From Chimaeribacter coloradensis (lineage in GTDB: Bacteria; Pseudomonadota; Gammaproteobacteria; Enterobacterales; Enterobacteriaceae), in contig NZ_PJZH01000010.1 in the NCBI RefSeq assembly GCF_002858715.1, positions 62,001 to 126,000 on the forward strand: DNA of 64,000 bases, read 5' to 3'. The position numbers and the translations under genes are program-made. Positions 60,178 through 64,000 of this stretch are shown piece by piece. Below the pieces are notes generated by a model. The model had not been told where the DNA came from. It ran no database searches and saw nothing but the letters and a program-made list of their open reading frames with translations. The stretch's first letter is position 1, and each line of letters starts with the position of its first letter.

Positions 60178-60858
60178 CTATAACGCGCCGAACCAGTCGC
60201 TGTTCTGTTCCGCAATCGGCGTAATGGAGTAGATCAGCTCCTGAAGGTGCCGGCGGATCGCCGTTTCTGCCGTGTCCGCATCACGCGCCTTCAGGGCAGA
60301 GACAATCTCCTGATGCTGGGCGATCAGGCTCTCCGGCGGCGAGACCTTGCTGAGGCTGAGGAACCGCACCCGGTCCATGGTCGCTTTGATCGACTCAATG
60401 GTCTCCCACGCCAGCGCGCAGTCGGCAATCCGCGTCAACAGCTGGTGGAACTGGTCATCAAGCGCCAGAAATTCCCGCGTCTGCCCGGCGGCGGCGGCCA
60501 GTGACTGGCGCTTGAGGTTATGCTCCAGCTGCTGGATCTGCGCGTCGGTAACCATCTCCGCCGCGCGGCGCACGATGGCGCACTCCAGCGCCTGGCGGAT
60601 GAAGCGCGCATCGGCCACCTGTTTGGCGGAGATCTTCATCACAAAGGTGCCGCGCTGCGGCAAAATCTGCACTAGCCCGGCCTCCGCCAGTTTGATGAAT
60701 GCTTCGCGCACCGGCTGGCGGGAGACGCTGAAACGCAGTGAGATCTCTTTCTCCGACAGCAGGGTGCCGGGCGCAATGCTACAGTCGATAATGTCCTGAC
60801 GCAGCAGGCGATAAATCTGCTGGTTAACGGGAACGCTGTTCAGAAGTTCAGACGGCAT
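60178..60858 (-). CDS. GntR/FadR family regulator, RspR-like
   Basis: 226 residues. Winged helix at the N-terminus with [21 protein letters not shown] and [22 protein letters not shown], followed by an FCD ligand-binding domain (residues about 90-215). The order is close to E. coli RspR (YdfH), which represses rspAB (mannonate-type catabolism and sigma-S related signalling). No rspAB genes are nearby, so the target here is not known. The ATG at 60858 starts [14 protein letters not shown]; an upstream GTG is possible. Convergent with thiD. Confidence 0.85.
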   Translation of the reverse strand: MPSELLNSVPVNQQIYRLLRQDIIDCSIAPGTLLSEKEISLRFSVSRQPVREAFIKLAEAGLVQILPQRGTFVMKISAKQVADARFIRQALECAIVRRAAEMVTDAQIQQLEHNLKRQSLAAAAGQTREFLALDDQFHQLLTRIADCALAWETIESIKATMDRVRFLSLSKVSPPESLIAQHQEIVSALKARDADTAETAIRRHLQELIYSITPIAEQNSDWFGAL

Positions 60859-60921
60859 AGGGCAGGGCGGCTCAGTCAGGGTCGATGCCCCGTAGTGTAA
60901 CACGGGGCGATAGGCGGGGAA

Positions 60922-61821
60922 TTACCCCAGCAGCGGGCAGTTCGGCGGCAGGCGGCAGGCGATCGCCTCCGGCAGCACGTCGATGCGGAAATGGGTATCG
61001 CTCAGCGGCTCGCCGTCGAGGTTGAAGGTCATCTCATGCGGCGCGTCGATCTCCAGCCACGGCAGCGTTGCGGAGATCACATTCTGGTTCTCTTCGCCGC
61101 TCAGCATGCTGCGCAAAAACGCGGGCACCAGCTCCTCGGAGGTAAACAGCCGCAGTTGCAGCAGCCGGTCGTTGATCAGCGCCTCCGGGCAGAGCGCCTG
61201 GCCGCCGCCCGCCTGCTTGCCGTTACCGATGCCGATCACCAGCGCGTCACCCTCCCAGCGGAAGTCCGGCCCGGTGATGACGCAGTGGTCCGCTTTCAGG
61301 GTGTCCATGCGCATCAGGCCGTGCAGCAGGTAAGAGACGCCGCCCAGCGCGGACTTCAGCCGCTCCGGTGTCTCGGTGGTGATCCGCGTGCCGAAGCCGC
61401 CGGTCGCCATATTGATGAAGAAGCGATCCTGGTTCACCTTCACCAGATCGATGGTGTAGGCGTGGCCTTTCACCGCCAGTTGCAGCGCGTTCTCCATGGT
61501 GTCCGGGATGGCGCAGGCGGTGGCGAAGTCATTGGCGGTGCCCAGCGGCACAATGCCCAGCGCCGGGCGCTGCGCCGCGGGCACATGGTAGAGCGCGGTC
61601 GCCACTTCGTTGATGGTGCCGTCGCCGCCGCCGGCGATCACCGTATCAGCACCCAGCGCCACGGCCTCGTCCACATAGCGCCCGGCGTCGCCCTGTTCCC
61701 AGGTTACCCGCACATGCAGGGTAACACCGTCCTGACGCAAGGCCGTGACCGCCTGGCGGAGATCTTCATTTCCCGCCCCTTTTCCATTAAGGATCAGCAC
61801 ATTGACTGATGATTCTGACAT
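60922..61821 (-). CDS. yegS: lipid kinase YegS
   Basis: Diacylglycerol-kinase-family lipid kinase (E. coli YegS phosphorylates phosphatidylglycerol in vitro). The nucleotide motif [17 protein letters not shown] and [10 protein letters not shown] are clear. [15 protein letters not shown] and [20 protein letters not shown] are as in E. coli YegS, ending [10 protein letters not shown]. 299 residues, same as E. coli. Location in the yegS-cyaR-yegQ/trhP order agrees with E. coli. Confidence 0.95.
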   Translation of the reverse strand: MSESSVNVLILNGKGAGNEDLRQAVTALRQDGVTLHVRVTWEQGDAGRYVDEAVALGADTVIAGGGDGTINEVATALYHVPAAQRPALGIVPLGTANDFATACAIPDTMENALQLAVKGHAYTIDLVKVNQDRFFINMATGGFGTRITTETPERLKSALGGVSYLLHGLMRMDTLKADHCVITGPDFRWEGDALVIGIGNGKQAGGGQALCPEALINDRLLQLRLFTSEELVPAFLRSMLSGEENQNVISATLPWLEIDAPHEMTFNLDGEPLSDTHFRIDVLPEAIACRLPPNCPLLG

Positions 61822-62143
61822 CGCAAACTCCCGGCTCTGAAGCGGACCATGGGCACCGTGCCCTGACCTGAGTATAAGATAAACCAGAACGGCCCCCGGC
61901 CGGTAATGGCGATCCGGCAGCCAAAATAAAGCAGATAAATCTTAGGGGTAAAGGAATAACGGAAAAAATCAGCGAATAAAAGAGAAAAACCGTGGATATC
62001 TCACGCTTTTTTATTTCAGGTCATTTTTTTGAAATGAGAAAACGTGAAGGTTTTTACCGCAGAATGAAAGAAATCCTCAATTAACAGCGAAAATGAAATA
62101 AGATTTTTTCTCGGAAGGGGGATTTAAGCGGCTGATAAAAAAG

Positions 62144-62225
62144 AAAAAGCCGGGCCAAGGGAGATTGGTCCGGCGAAGGAGGTGGTTCCTGAATATCGTA
62201 AAGCTGTTTTTGATTCTTAATTAGC
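62144..62225 (-). ncRNA. cyaR: small regulatory RNA CyaR
   Basis: On the minus strand the RNA reads from about 62225 (GCTAATTAAG), then a central AGGAACCACCTCCTT and CAATCTCCCTT, closing with a GCCGG/CCGGC terminator stem and T-run. The AGGAACCACCTCCTT block is identical to E. coli CyaR except for nearby bases. CyaR is an Hfq-dependent sRNA that represses ompX, luxS and nadE. Location beside trhP (yegQ) is conserved. About 82 nt here, 87 in E. coli. The 5' end is inferred from the promoter position. Confidence 0.9.
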
Positions 62226-62232
62226 GACCCAG

Positions 62233-62275
62233 ATAGTACGCATCGCGGCGCATTATTGATGTGATCGGATTCTAA
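62233..62275 (-). promoter_or_regulatory. cyaR promoter with CRP site
   Basis: TACTAT on the minus strand (62238-62233) is the -10 box, placing the start near 62225-62226. TGTGA at 62260-62264 and TCTAA at 62271-62275, six bases apart, form a CRP-like dyad with a perfect left and weak right half. Its centre (62267.5) is about 41.5 bases upstream of the start, the class II CRP position. The E. coli gene is known to need cAMP-CRP. Confidence 0.72.
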
Positions 62276-62306
62276 AAACCATTAAAAAGCCTGATAGCTG
62301 TTACGG

Positions 62307-63665
62307 CTATTGTGCCGGGCTGTGCGGCAAATTACGCAGCAGCAGCGCAAAGCGGGTGTCGAAGCCGTCCGGCACCGGCACCCAGACGACGTGGCCGTCA
62401 CCCGGCGCAACCTCAACGTTCTCGCCTTTCTGGTTCCTGATCGTCTCCAGGGTAAACACGATGTTCCCGGCCGGGGTCATCAGTTCCACGCTGTCCCCGC
62501 GCAGGAAGCGGTTCTTCACCGCTACCTCAGCCCAGCCCTCGCGGCACTCGCCGGTAAACTCACCGACAAACTGCTGGCGGTCAGACATCGAATGGCCATA
62601 GGCGTAGTTCTGCTTCTCATCATGGGTGTGGCGGCGCAGGAACCCTTCGGTATAGCCGCGGTGCGCCAGCCCCTCCAGCGTGGTGAGCAGCGTCGGGTCG
62701 AACGGCTTCCCGGCCACGGCATCGTCGATCGCCCGGCGGTAGACCTGTGCAGTGCGGGCGCAGTAGTAGAAGGACTTGGTGCGTCCCTCGATCTTCAGCG
62801 AGTGCACGCCGAGCTGCGTCAGCTGGTCAACATGCTGGATGGCGCGCAGATCTTTGGAGTTCATGATGTAGGTGCCGTGCTCATCCTCAAAGGCGGACAT
62901 CGCCTCGTCCGGGCGCTGGCGCTCCGCCAGCATAAACACCCGGTCGGTGGGCGCGCCGAGGCCCAGCGTCGGCTCCACCTGTGTTACCGCAATCGGCTCA
63001 TGCTGGTGGACGATGTTCCCCACGTCATCCTCTTTGCCCTCCTGCACGTTGTACTCCCAGCGGCAGGCGTTGGTACAGGTGCCCTGGTTCGGGTCACGCT
63101 TGTTGATATACCCCGACAGCAGGCAGCGCCCGGAGTAGGCCATGCAGAGCGCGCCGTGCACAAACACCTCCAGCTCCATCTCCGGCACCTGCCGGCGGAT
63201 CTCCGCGATCTCTTCCAGCGCCAGCTCGCGTGACAGGATCACCCGCGTCAGCCCCATCTGCTGCCAGAATTTCACCGTGGCCCAGTTCACCGCATTGGCC
63301 TGCACCGAGAGGTGCACCGGGATCAACGGGAACGCCTCGCGCACCAGCATGATCAGGCCGGGATCGGACATGATCAGCGCATCCGGCCCCATCTCCACCA
63401 CCGGTTGCAGGTCACGCAGGAAGGTTTTCAGCTTGGCGTTGTGCGGGGCGATGTTCACCACCACGTAGAACTTCTTGCCCAGGACGTGCGCTTCCTGAAT
63501 GCCGAGCGCCAGGTTCTCATGGGTAAATTCGTTGTTGCGCACCCGCAGGCTGTAGCGCGGCTGCCCGGCGTAGACCGCGTCGGCCCCGTAGGCAAAGGCG
63601 TAACGCATGTTCTTCAGTGTGCCGGCAGGCGACAGCAATTCGGGGGTAAAAGGGGTTGATGGCAT
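62307..63665 (-). CDS. trhP: tRNA hydroxylation protein TrhP (YegQ)
   Basis: U32-family protein that makes 5-hydroxyuridine at position 34 of tRNAs from prephenate. The ATG at 63665 gives 452 residues (E. coli 453). Conserved PELLSPAGTLKNMRYAFAYG, SVQANAVNWATVKFWQQMG, FVHGALCMAYSGRCLLSGY and GTCTNACRWEYNV with its cysteines for a probable Fe-S cluster. KIEGRTKSFYYCARTAQVYR follows. The start frame is open upstream, but the family start is clear. No other trh gene is seen. Confidence 0.95.
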   Translation of the reverse strand: MPSTPFTPELLSPAGTLKNMRYAFAYGADAVYAGQPRYSLRVRNNEFTHENLALGIQEAHVLGKKFYVVVNIAPHNAKLKTFLRDLQPVVEMGPDALIMSDPGLIMLVREAFPLIPVHLSVQANAVNWATVKFWQQMGLTRVILSRELALEEIAEIRRQVPEMELEVFVHGALCMAYSGRCLLSGYINKRDPNQGTCTNACRWEYNVQEGKEDDVGNIVHQHEPIAVTQVEPTLGLGAPTDRVFMLAERQRPDEAMSAFEDEHGTYIMNSKDLRAIQHVDQLTQLGVHSLKIEGRTKSFYYCARTAQVYRRAIDDAVAGKPFDPTLLTTLEGLAHRGYTEGFLRRHTHDEKQNYAYGHSMSDRQQFVGEFTGECREGWAEVAVKNRFLRGDSVELMTPAGNIVFTLETIRNQKGENVEVAPGDGHVVWVPVPDGFDTRFALLLRNLPHSPAQ

Positions 63666-63804
63666 GATACGGCTCTTCTGATGACAGGTCAGGCTGCGCC
63701 GCGGGCGCAGCATACCACGGGCAATGCCCGCAGAAAGTGTAAGGCCGGAATTGTAGGCGGATGCGCGCGCCGGTGCAATCCCGGTGCGCGCGGGCAGAAA
63801 GGGC

Positions 63805-64000
63805 TTAGTGGGTCATGTCGCGGATGTCGGTGCTGGTGCCGTTGCGCGTCGCGGATTTGATGCCGTTACGCGCCGCGCTTTCCGAACTGTAGAGTTCGCT
63901 GATGCCAATCACCTGGAAGTTTTTGGCTTTCAACACAAAATAGGGCTGGTTGCTGCTGCTCTGTTTCAACTCGTACTGCGCCTCTTCCGGCGCATTGGTC
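63805..64000 (-). CDS. yegP: YegP family protein (DUF1508), C-terminal part
   Basis: The gene runs out of the right edge. Read on the minus strand it gives APEEAQYELKQSSSNQPYF, then VLKAKNFQVIGISELYSS and NGIKSATRNGTS, ending RDMTH. This matches the second repeat of E. coli YegP (FYFNLKAANHQIIGSSQMY type). YegP is a small two-repeat protein of unknown function. The start lies beyond base 64000. Confidence 0.88.
   Translation of the reverse strand, partial: TNAPEEAQYELKQSSSNQPYFVLKAKNFQVIGISELYSSESAARNGIKSATRNGTSTDIRDMTH

Overview
The window is a chromosomal segment of about 60% GC from an Enterobacterales bacterium. It most resembles Serratia and related Yersiniaceae. The gene order rseC-lepA-lepB-rnc-era-recO-pdxJ-acpS-yfhL, tadA-mltF-purL-glmY-glrK-glrG-glrR-glnB, hmp/glyA-hcaT-csiE-suhB-trmJ-iscR-iscS, pepB-sseB-ndk-rlmN-pilW-rodZ-ispG-hisS-yfgM-bamB-der and xseA/guaB-guaA is the conserved enterobacterial core. 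The protealysin/emfourin pair and PilW point towards Serratia-like genomes. The species assignment is an inference.

Layout. 1-8.3 kb: end of rseC, an unrecognised membrane protein on the minus strand, then the lepA-lepB-rnc-era-recO-pdxJ-acpS cluster. 8.3-15 kb: ferredoxin yfhL, an RpiR-family regulator divergent from murQ-murP (MurNAc uptake and recycling) with two matching operator dyads between them, then pgpC, tadA and mltF. 15-24 kb: purL with a PurR box, the sRNA gene glmY with three GlrR sites and a sigma-54 promoter, the GlrK/GlrG/GlrR signalling operon and glnB. 24-31.4 kb: hmp with an NsrR site, glyA, hcaT, csiE, suhB, trmJ. 31.5-35.7 kb: iscR, iscS, pepB, sseB. 35.9-45.6 kb: ndk through der. 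45.7-49.3 kb: accessory insertion (AEC transporter, metallo-beta-lactamase-fold hydrolase, yfgJ, emfourin, protealysin). 49.4-54 kb: xseA divergent from guaBA. 54-58.3 kb: lower-GC accessory stretch with vapBC, an IraP-like anti-adaptor, a small zinc-ribbon protein, a GNAT enzyme, small unknown proteins and a ParB-like DGQHR protein. 58.4-64 kb: TPP riboswitch-thiMD, a GntR regulator, yegS, the CRP-controlled sRNA gene cyaR, trhP and the end of yegP.

The most striking observation is at 31.5-33.5 kb. IscR with its two upstream type 1 IscR sites and a catalytically intact IscS are present, but iscU, iscA, hscB, hscA, fdx and iscX, which normally lie between iscS and pepB, are all absent. In addition IscS ends about 20 residues early, losing the C-terminal tail known to be needed for sulfur transfer to IscU. 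The loss of the scaffold and of its docking tail together suggests IscS kept only for tRNA thiolation and other sulfur-transfer roles, with clusters made by another system such as SUF or by relocated isc genes. Fe-S enzymes encoded in the same window (IspG, RlmN, IscR, YfhL) still need clusters.
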